In this document: positions 1 through 9,294 of the stretch, one piece after another | Layout of the letters: the number at the start of each line of letters is the position of its first letter | Numbering within the stretch: position 1 is the first letter of the stretch | Assembly: GCA_009928435.1 (NCBI GenBank) | Contig: JAABNQ010000017.1 | Coordinates: 1-58,260, forward strand | From: Bacillus sp. HF117_J1_D | GTDB taxonomy: Bacteria > Bacillota > Bacilli > Bacillales > Bacillaceae_C | Length of the DNA stretch: 58,260 nucleotides | Reading direction: 5' to 3' | Position numbers and translations under genes: made by a program | Notes under the pieces: generated by a model | What the model was told of the DNA's origin: nothing | Database searches by the model: none | What the model saw: the letters and a program-made list of their open reading frames with translations, nothing else

Positions 1-51
1 AAGATTATCGCACGAATGACCTATGATTAGAATGTGGGCTGTATTTGACGC

Positions 52-1038
52 TTACTTCAAAGATACTCCGCCAGCACAGGCTTTTAAAATCGTAGCTGCA
101 AACTCCTGATCAAATACCTTAGCCAGATGCTCTGGAACAGTCAGATAGAGAATGCCATTTCCTTCTAGCTTCGGAGAAAAGCCGAGTGGGACGGTTCTTT
201 TGATTAATTGAGCATAGAGCTCAGGTTCAGAAAGTTGTCTTTCAAAGTATTGATTCGCCATAACCTTTACAAGAGCCAGCGCTCCAGTAACATGAGGAGT
301 CGCCATAGATGTACCACTTAAAGTGGCATATTTCCCATCTAAATATGTTGATAAAATTTCTTCCCCAGGAGCCACTAAGTCAACCTCATTGTGAGAGCTA
401 GTGAAATCAGAAGAACGGCGGTCAAAATTGACAGCCCCAACGCAAATGACTTCATTATATCTCCCTGGGTACGCAAATTCATCAGTTGTTTCGTTGCCAT
501 CTCCCTCATTCCCAGCGGCACAAACTACTAGTATATTTTCGGCAATAGCTTGTTTGATCACATGATAAAGCTCTGGGTTATGATCAGGTCCACCGAGAGA
601 CATAGAAATAATATCTACATTTTGTTCAATCGCATACTTGATACCGTTGATGATCCATTCATGTTGACCTACACCATGCCTATTAAGAACTTTTACAATG
701 AGTAAACTTGCTTCTGGAGCAACGCCGACTACCCCAATGTTGTTTTCAGTTGCCGCAATAGTTCCCGATACATGTGTACCGTGACCATTATAATCTTGAA
801 AGACTTCAGGATTGCCCTGATCATCGTCCGTAAAATTTCTGCCTCCTATAATCCGATCTTTTAAATCTACGTGGTTGATATCACAGCCGGTATCTACAAC
901 TGCGATTTTAATTCCTTCCCCCTTCGTGTCTTTCCAGATTTTTGGAGCCTGAATCAACTCAATTCCTTTTGGCACTTCATTTACTTCATTTAACTTCTGC
1001 ACAACCCTAAATGGAATTCCTCGAACAAATTGTCTCAT
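52..1038 (-). CDS. isp: Intracellular subtilisin-like serine protease (ISP, S8 family)
   Basis: Cytoplasmic subtilase of 328 residues. The catalytic triad is visible as D49 (VVDTGCD), H87 (NGHGTHVSG) and S244 (SGTSMATPH), with the oxyanion Asn at N177 (AAGNEGD). There is no signal peptide. The N-terminus carries a short GIPF segment in the place of the LIPY-type propeptide that blocks the active site of intracellular subtilisins until it is cut. Length fits the ISP family (about 320 residues). I chose the ATG at 1038 because AAGGAGG lies 10 bases upstream; an upstream in-frame ATG at 1047 abuts the ribosome site. Known role of the family: protein turnover in stationary phase. Monocistronic as far as can be seen. 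Confidence 0.93.
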   Translation of the reverse strand: MRQFVRGIPFRVVQKLNEVNEVPKGIELIQAPKIWKDTKGEGIKIAVVDTGCDINHVDLKDRIIGGRNFTDDDQGNPEVFQDYNGHGTHVSGTIAATENNIGVVGVAPEASLLIVKVLNRHGVGQHEWIINGIKYAIEQNVDIISMSLGGPDHNPELYHVIKQAIAENILVVCAAGNEGDGNETTDEFAYPGRYNEVICVGAVNFDRRSSDFTSSHNEVDLVAPGEEILSTYLDGKYATLSGTSMATPHVTGALALVKVMANQYFERQLSEPELYAQLIKRTVPLGFSPKLEGNGILYLTVPEHLAKVFDQEFAATILKACAGGVSLK

Positions 1039-1150
1039 TTTTTTCATCCTCCTTATTGAAATTAATTGCAATCTTCCGTCTATTTTTGAGAGAATTTGTC
1101 ACTTTTTGGCTACTAACAGGAAAAAGCCGTTTTCGCACGGCGATGCTTGA

Positions 1151-1384
1151 CTACGGGTACTTTTTCTTTTTTTTCATTCTTTGTATCTCTATTTGAATAT
1201 ATATGACCCAAACAACAATCAACACTTGGATCCAATAGGCCAACATCACTTGTAAGAATTTGGTTAAAGCTTGTCCTGTTTTTAAAAGCACATCTGGAAA
1301 GATTAACCCGAAAATGGTAGCAGTTACTCCGACCCATGGCAGCCACCAGCTATTCACATTTGCCCATTCTTTGAACCTTTTCAA
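1151..1384 (-). CDS. Small two-helix membrane protein, unknown
   Basis: 77-residue protein starting at a TTG preceded by AAAGGAGGG. It begins MKRFKEWANVNSWW and has two hydrophobic stretches, roughly residues 14-34 and 45-67, separated by a Lys-containing loop, and ends in a run of lysines (KKKKKYP). This suggests a small inner membrane protein with a basic cytoplasmic tail. I do not recognise the family. It lies directly upstream of, and in the same direction as, the intracellular protease, but with a separate ribosome site. A longer version starting at the ATG at 1438 is possible but has no ribosome site. Confidence 0.6.
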   Translation of the reverse strand: MKRFKEWANVNSWWLPWVGVTATIFGLIFPDVLLKTGQALTKFLQVMLAYWIQVLIVVWVIYIQIEIQRMKKKKKYP

Positions 1385-1821
1385 CAGATTTCCCTCCTTT
1401 CTCTGTATGTAAATGAATGAGCAATGTTTAAAACCCATTTTTCATGAAATGCAAAAAATCCCAGAGGAGCCGGGTTTTAAATACAGGGCTTGATTAATAG
1501 AAACATTCATGAAAAGGGCAACAGCTATTTCAGCCATGTTGATAGAGTCATATTGTATTTTGCTGGCTAGATATGGAAAAAGAATAAACCACAAGGTTGA
1601 GAAACATTATTGTGAATATCATGGAGGAAGGTTATGAAAGCGTATAAACTGCTTTCGATTTGACGGAGTGCAGGCAGCCATTCTACAACTTAGCCATTTG
1701 TTTTGTAAGAGGCAATTACATGTATGAATGTAAGTCATATCGTTGAGGTTAGTTATTAGTTACCCGCTGAAATGGAAATTAAACTATAAAATGGAAAAAC
1801 AGGACTTTATATCCAGTTTTA
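1385..1821. other. Intergenic stretch without recognisable gene
   Basis: Apart from the start region of the small membrane protein at its left edge, I see no reading frame with a ribosome site, no tRNA-like fold and no recognisable repeat here. It separates two minus-strand genes. Confidence 0.6.
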
Positions 1822-1852
1822 TAAAGAAAACAAGCCTGAACTGGTCAGGCTT
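1822..1852 (-). terminator. Rho-independent terminator of the MFS gene
   Basis: An 8-bp perfect stem AAGCCTGA/TCAGGCTT (1832-1839 and 1845-1852) with a 5-base loop. On the minus strand it is followed by a T-rich tail (GTTTTCTTTAT). It sits just downstream of the MFS stop codon. Confidence 0.85.
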
Positions 1853-1871
1853 ATTTTAAAAATAGTTCAGA

Positions 1872-3038
1872 TTATGAGATAGGCTGCATTTGATTTGATC
1901 TTGCTTTATAAAGTTGATAAAGCAAAAGTGTGAAGACTGAGATGATCAAGCCCGAAATGTATGGGAATCCGATAGAAATGGAAAACAGCCAACCGCCTAG
2001 TGGTGGCCCGACAATCCTTCCCAAAGAGTCAAATGATGAAAGCAATCCGGTAGTGCTCCCGTGGCCTGCGGTAGAGGTCTTTGTTAGTAAGGCAGAAACA
2101 CTTGGACGAATGACTCCATTTCCGATTCCGAATATTGTTAGGTAGATGGCAGCCGTCGTAAAGCTGTTTACGAGCAGGATTAATCCGAATCCAATGGCCG
2201 AAACCACGATCCCAATCTGGATGACTGCTCCCTCTCCATACTTTTTCGTCATTCTTCCAACCAACCCACCCTGAACAATAGCTCCAGCCAATCCCATGAT
2301 CATAAACAGATAGCCCAACTGAACCGTATCTAGCCCAGCTTTTTTCGCCGCAAAATAGGCAAACGTCGCTTCAAGTCCAGCCAAAGAAAGGGATGTGAAT
2401 AATTGCAAGACATACAAAACGGTAATCGGTCCGCGCAAAGCTTTGCGTAACGGTGTTCTTTTCGTTATCTGTCCTCTTTCCTCTGGTGGCAAAGATTCTT
2501 TTAAAAGCAGCAGAACAAAAACGAATGTTAGGAGGCTAGAAAAACCAGACAAATAAAATGGCAAATTTAAGCTCGTTTTGGAAAAGACTCCTCCAATAGC
2601 AGGCCCTAAGATGAAGCCCAGACCAATTGATGCACCAATGATGCCCATTCCTTTACCGCGATCTTCCTCAGATGTGATGTCAGCTACATATGCCATAACC
2701 GTCGGCATGTTGGCGGATGAAAGGAGACCTCCGACAATTCTAGCTACAAACAGCATCCATAGTGAGGAGGAAAGTGCCATCATGAAGAATGATATGGCCA
2801 ATCCGAATATACCGATCATCATGACTGGTTTCCGTCCAATTCGGTCGGAAACTCTGCCCCACATAGGGGCGAAAAGTAATTGCATTAATGAATACACAGC
2901 CATTAACAAGCCAAGCTCTGCAGGGGATGCCCCCATATCTTCTGCATAAAACGGCAGGACCGGAATGATAATTCCAAATCCAACCATCACAAAGAACATG
3001 ACAGCAAATAGTATAGGTAACGCTTTTTTCGTGTCCAA
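1872..3038 (-). CDS. MFS multidrug efflux transporter (DHA1, NorA/Bmr/TetA type)
   Basis: 388-residue major facilitator with about 12 hydrophobic segments. Motif A between helices 2 and 3 is clear (GRVSDRIGRKPVM), and the drug-antiporter motif C is present in helix 5 (GFILGPAIGG). These are the marks of 12-helix proton/drug antiporters of the DHA1 group. It is divergent from a MarR-family regulator gene across a 385-bp gap, an arrangement common for drug pumps, although the MarR gene also has a conserved place upstream of racE. The substrate cannot be told from sequence. Confidence 0.85.
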   Translation of the reverse strand: MDTKKALPILFAVMFFVMVGFGIIIPVLPFYAEDMGASPAELGLLMAVYSLMQLLFAPMWGRVSDRIGRKPVMMIGIFGLAISFFMMALSSSLWMLFVARIVGGLLSSANMPTVMAYVADITSEEDRGKGMGIIGASIGLGFILGPAIGGVFSKTSLNLPFYLSGFSSLLTFVFVLLLLKESLPPEERGQITKRTPLRKALRGPITVLYVLQLFTSLSLAGLEATFAYFAAKKAGLDTVQLGYLFMIMGLAGAIVQGGLVGRMTKKYGEGAVIQIGIVVSAIGFGLILLVNSFTTAAIYLTIFGIGNGVIRPSVSALLTKTSTAGHGSTTGLLSSFDSLGRIVGPPLGGWLFSISIGFPYISGLIISVFTLLLYQLYKARSNQMQPIS

Positions 3039-3368
3039 ACCAAGTCCACTCCAGTCTTAATGAATCTCCGATGAAAGGGCCCGGATAAGCGGTTGCCCAA
3101 TTTCCTTTTCACTTCATATTAACACCGAATCAATGATGGGTGCTAGCATAAGACCTTTTGGCAAATTCATGTTTATCATTCGGTTAAACGGATTATATAG
3201 AGAAATCGTAAATAAAGCACATGATATAAAAGCATCGTGGCTTTCAACCGAGTTAGGGAATCACAGTTCGCCTGCATAGGTACTGTTTGTATATGAATAA
3301 GATTTTTGACTTTTATGCTTTCCTATAAGCAAGGATGAGTGGGAAATCGCCAATGCCCTCTTGTTTTT

Positions 3369-3398
3369 TTGACTAAAAAAGGTGACAATGCATATAAA
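3369..3398 (+). promoter_or_regulatory. Sigma-A promoter for the ysmB-racE operon
   Basis: TTGACT (3369-3374), 18-bp spacer, TATAAA (3393-3398), 26 bases before the MarR-type start codon. The remaining 3039-3368 intergenic DNA shows no gene. Confidence 0.65.
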
Positions 3399-3423
3399 AG
3401 GGTACAGGGAGTTGCGCTAAATC

Positions 3424-3879
3424 ATGAATGATGGATCAGGTTTCCGGCATAATGAAAAATTAATTGCAGAGCTTGAAAAAGACTTGAGATACATATCCGT
3501 TATCTTGAAGCAAAAAGGGCGAGAATTATTGGCAGACTATGCTATTACGCCTCCACAATTTACTGGGCTTCAATGGCTTTTTGAAGAAGGAGACATGACA
3601 ATAGGGGAATTATCCACTAAAATGTTTTTAGCATGTAGTACAACGACAGATTTGATTGACAGAATGGAGAAAAAAGAACTGGTTGAACGGATAAAGGACC
3701 CAAAAGACCGGCGTGTCGTTCGCATACACTTATTGAAAAAGGGCGAAATTATCATCAATGAAGTGATTCAGAAAAGACAAGAATACCTACAAGATGTCTT
3801 CGGAGGTTTCTCGGAACAAGATGCCATGGCTTTAAAAGACAGCTTGGCTACATTACATCAAGAAATGAAAAAAGAATGA
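3424..3879 (+). CDS. ysmB: MarR family transcriptional regulator (YsmB-like)
   Basis: 151-residue winged-helix regulator. The MarR core is visible: [12 protein letters not shown], a helix-turn-helix around [19 protein letters not shown], and the wing [13 protein letters not shown] with the conserved D-x-R-D-x-R pattern. In Bacillus subtilis the MarR-type gene ysmB precedes racE, and the same order is seen here with only 10 bases between the stop and the racE start. The regulated target is unknown; the divergent MFS pump is a candidate but that is inference. Confidence 0.85.
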   Translation: MNDGSGFRHNEKLIAELEKDLRYISVILKQKGRELLADYAITPPQFTGLQWLFEEGDMTIGELSTKMFLACSTTTDLIDRMEKKELVERIKDPKDRRVVRIHLLKKGEIIINEVIQKRQEYLQDVFGGFSEQDAMALKDSLATLHQEMKKE

Positions 3880-3889
3880 GGCGTTTGTA

Positions 3890-4708
3890 TTGAAAGAAGC
3901 TATAGGAGTAATGGATTCGGGCATCGGAGGGCTGACAGTTGTAAAGGAAATCATGCGCCAGCTCCCTAATGAAACGATTTATTATGTCGGTGATACAGCC
4001 CGTTGCCCCTACGGTCCTCGACCCACAGAAGAAATAAAAGAATTTACTTGGCAAATGACTTCCTTTTTAAGGAAATTCAACATTAAAATGCTAGTGATCG
4101 CCTGTAATACAGCGACAGCCGCCGTATTGGATGATATCCGCTCACAGCTGCCCATACCGGTTATCGGAGTCATTGCACCGGGAGCTCGAGCAGCTCTAAA
4201 AGTGACTGAAAACAGCAAAGTAGGAGTGCTTGGTACCGCGGGAACTGTCAGAAGTGAGGCTTATGTTAAAGAACTGACCCTTATCAATCATGAAGTGGAA
4301 GTAACACAGCTCGTCTGCCCAAAGTTTGTCCCACTTGTTGAAAGCTTCCAGTACCATAGTGAGATTGCCAGAAAAGTAGTTAAGGAAGCATTGATGCCAA
4401 TCAAAGATAACGGCATTGATACGCTGATTCTTGGTTGCACTCACTATCCTTTACTCGGTCCTCTCATTGAGCAGGAAATGGGGCCAGAGGTGAAGGTTAT
4501 CAGTTCAGGTGAGGAAACAGCGAGAGAAGTAAGTACCATTTTACACTATCAAAATATGAGAAATACAGAGATGGAACCACCCAATCACACATTCTTTACA
4601 ACGGGTTCGATAGAAATCTTTAAAAAAATATCAGCGGATTGGCTCAAAAGCACAGAAATGCAGATCCATTCCGCCAAGCTTGGCAAATATTTGACGCAGC
4701 CGAGCTGA
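3890..4708 (+). CDS. racE: Glutamate racemase
   Basis: Converts L-glutamate to D-glutamate for peptidoglycan synthesis, without cofactor. 272 residues, the normal length. The two catalytic cysteines are seen at C72 (IACNTA) and C183 (GCTHYP), with the phosphate/carboxylate-binding D9-S10 (DSGIGG) and GDTARCPYG. The start is TTG, preceded by a GAGG sequence that overlaps the end of ysmB, so the two genes are probably translationally linked. Gene order ysmB-racE-gerM-rph-rdgB is the Bacillus arrangement. Confidence 0.95.
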   Translation: MKEAIGVMDSGIGGLTVVKEIMRQLPNETIYYVGDTARCPYGPRPTEEIKEFTWQMTSFLRKFNIKMLVIACNTATAAVLDDIRSQLPIPVIGVIAPGARAALKVTENSKVGVLGTAGTVRSEAYVKELTLINHEVEVTQLVCPKFVPLVESFQYHSEIARKVVKEALMPIKDNGIDTLILGCTHYPLLGPLIEQEMGPEVKVISSGEETAREVSTILHYQNMRNTEMEPPNHTFFTTGSIEIFKKISADWLKSTEMQIHSAKLGKYLTQPS

Positions 4709-4713
4709 CCGTA

Positions 4714-4750
4714 AGCAGCCGTGGGAAAACCGCGGCGCTTTTTGGTTTTA
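4714..4750 (+). terminator. Terminator after racE
   Basis: An imperfect GC-rich stem, AGCAGCCGTGG against CCGCGGCGCT with one bulge and one wobble pair, loop GAAAA, followed by TTTTTGGTTTT. Confidence 0.65.
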
Positions 4751-4935
4751 GGCTCGTTCGAATTGTGCGGAAAGCCGGTGAAATGATCGCTCGCCCCCTT
4801 CATTTTCATTTTTTCAACCTTCCTATTGAATGACTGCATCGACATCAGTTTAGATAAAAAGATACAGTCAAGCGGTCTAAATAAAACATACGGCTCGTAT
4901 ACATGAAAGTACAAACTGTTCTAGGAGGGGTACAA

Positions 4936-6009
4936 ATGTGTAAACGGGCGAAAATAGCCGCGGTTGCTGTGATCCTGGCAGCAAGTGCGTTCATATCTGG
5001 CTGCGGTCTTTTCGGTAAAGGGAAGGAGAAACTGGATCCGCCTCAGGATGTATCTTACTTAAAAGAAGGTGAGGACCTGGAAAATGCACTTGAAGAGACA
5101 GCATCAGATAAAGAAACAGCAGGGGAAGAAAAAGCGGATACCGTCATGCGTGATCTTTACTTGATTGACCGTAATGGTATGGTTGTATCCCAGACACTTC
5201 CTCTTCCCAAAACAGAAAGTACAGCTAAACAGGTCATGGAATATCTTGTTGCAGATGGTCCTGTAGCGGAAATTTTGCCTAATGGTTTCAGAACAGTCCT
5301 TCCAGCAGGTACAACAGTGGATGTGGATATAAAAGATGGAAAGGCGATTGTTGATTTCTCTGAGGAATTTGCGACCTACGATGCAAAAGATGAAAAGAAA
5401 ATATTACAGGCTGTCACCTGGACCCTGACACAATTTGAATCCGTGAAGTCTGTGGAATTAAGAATGAAGGGGCAGCAATTAAATGAGATGCCTGTAAACG
5501 GAACCCCGATTGGTAAAGAGGGACTTTCACGTCAGGATGGCATCAACCTGGATGATTCCACAGCAGTGGATATAACGAATACTCGACCCGTGACTGTTTA
5601 TTATTTAGCGCAGGCTGATGATGAAGTCTATTATGTGCCGGTCACTCGCCGTATTTCCAATAAAGAACAGGATGATGTTGCTGCGGTGGTTAAGGAGCTA
5701 GCGGATGGACCAGGAATGATAAAAGGGCTGGCAAGTGCATTCACTGGCGATGTGAAACTGTTAGAAGCGCCTAAAGTGGAAGATGAGGTCGCCACATTGA
5801 ATTTCAATGAGTCTATTTTGGGCAGTGACGAAAAGAGCATTATAACAGATGCCGCCCTACAATCCCTTGTTTTATCTTTGACAGAACAAGAAGGCATTAA
5901 AAGTGTTTCAGTTCTAGTGGATGGAAAAGCGGAAGTGGCGAATGAAAAGGGCGAGCCGTTGACCGCTCCAGTAAGTCGACCAGAAAAAATTAACGCAGTA
6001 CGTTATTAA
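4936..6009 (+). CDS. gerM: GerM spore germination/sporulation lipoprotein
   Basis: 357-residue lipoprotein. The signal peptide ends in a lipobox FISGC with the lipidated Cys at residue 23. After an acidic linker come two GerMN domains of about 110-130 residues each (about 75-200 and 220-345), with related cores VMEYLVADGP and VKELADGPG. GerM is needed for proper sporulation and germination in Bacillus. The start at 4936 follows TAGGAGGGG; an ATG 33 bases upstream has no ribosome site. The gene is separated from racE by a terminator and so probably has its own promoter, which I could not define. Confidence 0.93.
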   Translation: MCKRAKIAAVAVILAASAFISGCGLFGKGKEKLDPPQDVSYLKEGEDLENALEETASDKETAGEEKADTVMRDLYLIDRNGMVVSQTLPLPKTESTAKQVMEYLVADGPVAEILPNGFRTVLPAGTTVDVDIKDGKAIVDFSEEFATYDAKDEKKILQAVTWTLTQFESVKSVELRMKGQQLNEMPVNGTPIGKEGLSRQDGINLDDSTAVDITNTRPVTVYYLAQADDEVYYVPVTRRISNKEQDDVAAVVKELADGPGMIKGLASAFTGDVKLLEAPKVEDEVATLNFNESILGSDEKSIITDAALQSLVLSLTEQEGIKSVSVLVDGKAEVANEKGEPLTAPVSRPEKINAVRY

Positions 6010-6021
6010 TTACAAGAGATT

Positions 6022-6087
6022 TGTTATACTATAGATAAGCTTGAAGAGGTCGGCATAATAGGTCATGCCGCCTCTATTGTTTTTTTA
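6022..6087 (+). terminator. Terminator after gerM, with a promoter-like box before it
   Basis: Stem AGAGG-CGGCAT (6045-6056) pairs with ATGCCG-CCTCT (6065-6075), followed by ATTGTTTTTTT. An extended -10 sequence (TGTTATACT, 6022-6030) lies just upstream but without a good -35 box. The terminator for gerM is well supported. A promoter that would place the same stem in an rph leader is speculative. Confidence 0.75.
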
Positions 6088-6112
6088 CGCATATTTTAAG
6101 GAGGATTTATCA

Positions 6113-6883
6113 TTGCGTGTTGATGGAAGAAAAGCAGATGAATTAAGAAGCATACATATTGAAACCGGATATTTGAAGCATCCGGAAGGTTCTGTCTTGA
6201 TTACGGTAGGAGACACAAAAGTAATATGTACCGCAAGTATTGAAGACAGGGTGCCGCCCTTTTTAAGAGGGGAAGGAAAAGGATGGATTTCAGCGGAGTA
6301 TTCCATGTTGCCGAGGGCAACGGAAACGCGGAATATTAGGGAATCTTCCAGGGGAAAAGTATCAGGAAGAACGATGGAAATTCAGCGGCTTATTGGACGA
6401 GCCCTTCGAGCCGTTGTTGACCTTGAAGCGATTGGCGAGAGGACCATCTGGATTGATTGTGACGTGATCCAAGCAGATGGAGGGACAAGAACAGCTTCAA
6501 TCACGGGTGCATTTGTAGCCTTGACGATGGCTGTTGCCAAGCTGGTCGAGGAAAAAGAATTGCCGTCTTTCCCAGTGACAGATTTTCTAGCTGCAACAAG
6601 TGTAGGAATGGTTGAAGAAGCTGGCGTTATTTTGGATTTGAATTATATCGAAGATAGCGCAGCTTTAGTTGATATGAATGTAGTCATGACTGGATCAGGA
6701 GAGTTCGTTGAACTGCAGGGAACGGGTGAAGAATCGACTTTTACCGCCAACCAACTGCAGGAAATGCTTGCAGCGGCCGAAAAAGGAATGAAGGAACTAT
6801 CAACCATTCAAAAAGAAGCTCTTGGGGCATTGGCTGAAAAAATCGGCTCAAAACCTGAAGACTCAGCAGGAAGTGAAAAATAA
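6113..6883 (+). CDS. rph: Ribonuclease PH
   Basis: Phosphate-dependent 3'-5' exoribonuclease that trims tRNA and rRNA 3' ends; acts as a hexamer. 256 residues from the TTG at 6113, which follows AAGGAGG by 8 bases; upstream in-frame residues are from the leader. Family signatures are present: [11 protein letters not shown] at the N-terminus, [50 protein letters not shown]. It ends in a short hydrophilic tail. The next gene starts 2 bases after its stop. Confidence 0.96.
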   Translation: MRVDGRKADELRSIHIETGYLKHPEGSVLITVGDTKVICTASIEDRVPPFLRGEGKGWISAEYSMLPRATETRNIRESSRGKVSGRTMEIQRLIGRALRAVVDLEAIGERTIWIDCDVIQADGGTRTASITGAFVALTMAVAKLVEEKELPSFPVTDFLAATSVGMVEEAGVILDLNYIEDSAALVDMNVVMTGSGEFVELQGTGEESTFTANQLQEMLAAAEKGMKELSTIQKEALGALAEKIGSKPEDSAGSEK

Positions 6884-6885
6884 TC

Positions 6886-7485
6886 ATGCAAAGTGTCATC
6901 ATAGCAACGAAAAATAAAGGTAAAGCCAAGGAATTCGAGCAATTGTTTTCAAAATTTGGTATGGAAGTAAAGACATTGCTTGATTTTCCGGATGTAGCAG
7001 ACATTGAAGAAACAGGTGAAACCTTCGAAGAGAATGCCATCATTAAGGCAGAGGCAATCGCCCAACTTGCCAATTCCATTGCTGTGGCAGATGACTCAGG
7101 GTTAGTGGTTGATGCCCTTGATGGGAGACCAGGCGTATTTTCAGCCAGGTATGCAGGAGAAGGGAAAAATGATGAAGATAATATGGATAAAGTTTTGGAC
7201 GAAATAGAAGCCGTTGCTGACGAAGAAAGGACAGCACGCTTCTATTGTGCTCTTGCTATAGCAGGCCCCAACTTTGAAACTGTTACTGTTAGGGGCACGT
7301 GTGAAGGCAAGATTCTGAATGAACGTAGAGGTTCAGGGGGATTTGGATACGATCCCATCTTTTTCGTGCCGACTGAGGGAAAAACAATGGCAGAACTGAC
7401 TCCCGAAAGGAAAAATGAACTGAGCCATCGTGCGGCTGCTATGAAAAATCTGGAGCCATACATCGAAAAGCTTTCTTCCAAGTAA
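6886..7485 (+). CDS. rdgB: XTP/dITP (non-canonical purine NTP) pyrophosphatase
   Basis: House-cleaning enzyme that hydrolyses dITP/XTP to the monophosphate, keeping deaminated purines out of DNA and RNA (YsnA in B. subtilis). 199 residues with the family motifs ATKNKGKAKEF at the N-terminus, VADDSGLVVDAL (metal-binding acidic loop), GGFGYDPIF and LSHRAAAM. Co-transcribed with rph: its ATG is 2 bases after the rph stop. Confidence 0.95.
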   Translation: MQSVIIATKNKGKAKEFEQLFSKFGMEVKTLLDFPDVADIEETGETFEENAIIKAEAIAQLANSIAVADDSGLVVDALDGRPGVFSARYAGEGKNDEDNMDKVLDEIEAVADEERTARFYCALAIAGPNFETVTVRGTCEGKILNERRGSGGFGYDPIFFVPTEGKTMAELTPERKNELSHRAAAMKNLEPYIEKLSSK

Positions 7486-7572
7486 AACTGGTTAAGAAAG
7501 TGCGCTTTGATACACCTGAGTTACATATTCTGTTAAAATACGATTAGTTCGTATTAGAAATCGGGTGACAAG

Positions 7573-9021
7573 GTGGCAAATAAAGTCAGAAGCAGTGACA
7601 AAGCATTTTGGTCCATTATTTCTGCTGTTTTCTTTGGGAATTTTCTGGCAGTTATGAACACGTCAACTGTAAACATTGCTGTGCCTACCATCATGGGAGA
7701 ATTTTCAACCCATCTTCCGACAGCCCAGTGGACAGTGACGGGGTTCATGCTTGCCGCAGGTGCAGCGGCTCCATCAGCAGGCTGGTTCGGAGCGCGCTTT
7801 GGCTACAAGCGGGTCTACATTGCCGCTTTATCGGGTTTCTTCTTGTTTTCAGTCATTTGCATTTTATCAAGTTCGATAGAAATGCTGATTATAGCACGGA
7901 TGGTACAAGGCGTTTTTAGCGGCATTATGATGCCTACAACCATGACGCTCATTTATCAAACGATTGACAAGAGCAAGCAAGCTTATGGAATAAGCCTTTG
8001 GAGTCTGTCTTCAGCATTAGCTCCTGCTGTCGGGCCGGTTCTGGCAGGCTTTCTTATCGACATTTTTGACTGGAGGGCGCTGTTTTATTTCAATCTTCCA
8101 GTGAGCGCAGGGGCCATTGTCGCGGCAGTAAAATTCCTTCCGGATACTGATAAGGGAGAGAAAACACCTTTTGATTTCTGGGGATTGGTATTTTCTTTTG
8201 GAGGAAGCATCCTATTGTTGACTGCTTTTGCAAAAGCAGGAATATGGGGATGGACAGATGTCAAAACATTGTCTTTAGTTGGAGCAGGAGCGTTCTTACT
8301 TCTTCTATTCGTAAAAAGGGAGTTGAAGATAGAGTTTCCTCTTTTAAATTTTTCTGTGTTTCAGCACCGTAGATTTGCTTATGGCATTATTTTAAATGCA
8401 ATTTTGTCAATCGCGTTGTACGCGGGAGCATTTCTAGTTCCTATTTTCTTGCAGACTGCACTGAATTTGGGAGCGCTCCATACAGGCCTTATCATGATGC
8501 CAGGGGCCTTTGTCATGGCGTTTTTTACACCGATCACAGGAAAGCTGTATAATAAGATTGGACCATTGCCACTGATCATGGCGGGTTTAATTGTTATGGC
8601 CATAGGGACCTTTATGATGGGAGAGTTAACCATCGAAACAACTGCTCTCTATGTTATTGTCTGGACATCTATCCGGTACTTGGGGATTGCTCTTTGTAAT
8701 ATGCCAATTATCAATGTAGGGATGTCGGCTGTTCCTCTTCAAGTTGCTGGATATGCCTCAGCATTGAACAACTGGACACGTCAGTGTATCGCGTCATTGT
8801 CGATTGCGCTGTTTTCCGGCTTGATAGCTTACCGATCCAACATCCGCTTGGAAGCGGGGGGAGATGGGAGTGCAGCTTCAGCAGCGGCGGCGGGAGATGT
8901 ATTTTTAATTTCGCTGATTCCGCTGATTATCGCAGTACCCCTCACACTTTTGTTAAGAGAAAAGCGCCAATCTGGCGACAATAAAACTTTGGCTGGCGAA
9001 AAGGTAAAGAGTCAATCATAA
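7573..9021 (+). CDS. MFS transporter, DHA2 (EmrB/QacA) family
   Basis: 482-residue permease with about 14 hydrophobic segments, the size and layout of the DHA2 drug:H+ antiporters. Visible family marks: N-terminal NFLAVMNTSTVNIAVP (motif D1 type, with Asn where Asp is usual), motif A-like GARFGYKRVY, and motif C-like SALAPAVGPVLAG in helix 5. It starts with GTG after a weak GGGTGACAAG site. Its substrate cannot be inferred. It sits where ysnB follows in B. subtilis, so the local order departs from that species here. Confidence 0.83.
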   Translation: MANKVRSSDKAFWSIISAVFFGNFLAVMNTSTVNIAVPTIMGEFSTHLPTAQWTVTGFMLAAGAAAPSAGWFGARFGYKRVYIAALSGFFLFSVICILSSSIEMLIIARMVQGVFSGIMMPTTMTLIYQTIDKSKQAYGISLWSLSSALAPAVGPVLAGFLIDIFDWRALFYFNLPVSAGAIVAAVKFLPDTDKGEKTPFDFWGLVFSFGGSILLLTAFAKAGIWGWTDVKTLSLVGAGAFLLLLFVKRELKIEFPLLNFSVFQHRRFAYGIILNAILSIALYAGAFLVPIFLQTALNLGALHTGLIMMPGAFVMAFFTPITGKLYNKIGPLPLIMAGLIVMAIGTFMMGELTIETTALYVIVWTSIRYLGIALCNMPIINVGMSAVPLQVAGYASALNNWTRQCIASLSIALFSGLIAYRSNIRLEAGGDGSAASAAAAGDVFLISLIPLIIAVPLTLLLREKRQSGDNKTLAGEKVKSQS

Positions 9022-9036
9022 CTTTGCAAAAAACTA

Positions 9037-9065
9037 TTGACTTTCCGAAGCGCCAGCCTTATAAT
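9037..9065 (+). promoter_or_regulatory. Consensus sigma-A promoter of tRNA-Arg
   Basis: TTGACT (9037-9042), exactly 17-bp spacer, TATAAT (9060-9065). Transcription would begin near 9072, about 20 bases before the tRNA. Confidence 0.9.
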
Positions 9066-9090
9066 AAAAAATGTCTTTAAAAATAATCAT

Positions 9091-9164
9091 GTCCCAGTAG
9101 CTCAGCTGGATAGAGCAACAGCCTTCTAAGCTGTGGGTCGGGAGTTCGAATCTCTCCTGGGACG
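9091..9164 (+). tRNA. tRNA-Arg (anticodon UCU)
   Basis: 74-base tRNA. Acceptor stem GTCCCAG/CTGGGAC, D-arm GCTC/GAGC, anticodon stem ACAGC/GCTGT with loop CTTCTAA giving anticodon TCT, and T-arm with TTCGAAT. The CCA end is not encoded. This gene is the integration target of the prophage; the 3' 51 bases belong to the att core. Confidence 0.97.
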
Positions 9165-9168
9165 CTAC
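9114..9168 (+). repeat. attL core of the prophage
   Basis: 55 bases, from AGCAACAGCC through GGGACGCTAC, matching 50165-50219 at 53 of 55 positions. It covers the anticodon arm, T-arm and acceptor 3' strand of tRNA-Arg. The integrase gene follows at once. Confidence 0.93.
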
Positions 9169-9174
9169 TTGTAA

Positions 9175-9222
9175 AACCGCCAAACCTTATGTATATCAAG
9201 GGATTTGGCGGTTTTATTCTTT
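9175..9222 (+). terminator. Terminator after tRNA-Arg
   Basis: ACCGCCAAA (from 9176) pairs with TTTGGCGGT (ending 9213), then TTTATTCTTTT. It is in the prophage DNA to the right of the core, so the phage supplies a terminator for the tRNA gene it re-creates. Confidence 0.85.
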
Positions 9223-9259
9223 TGAGTTTAACACTGATGATTTTGTCGAAATATGGCAC

Positions 9260-9281
9260 TTGGGGTTGGATTGGGGTTGGA
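9260..9281 (+). repeat. Tandem 11-bp repeats, probable integrase arm sites (left)
   Basis: TTGGGGTTGGA occurs twice in tandem, with a partial third copy to 9285. The same word recurs at the other prophage end (50048-50078). Placement between attL and int, in repeats, is what arm-type integrase binding sites look like. Confidence 0.6.
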
Positions 9282-9294
9282 TTGGTTTTTTCGG

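Noticed and set aside
4639-4833. 64-codon frame across the racE terminator
   Set aside because: It covers the racE end and the terminator stem and has no ribosome site.
7608-7919. 103-codon frame within the second MFS gene
   Set aside because: Shadow frame in another phase of a clear transporter gene.
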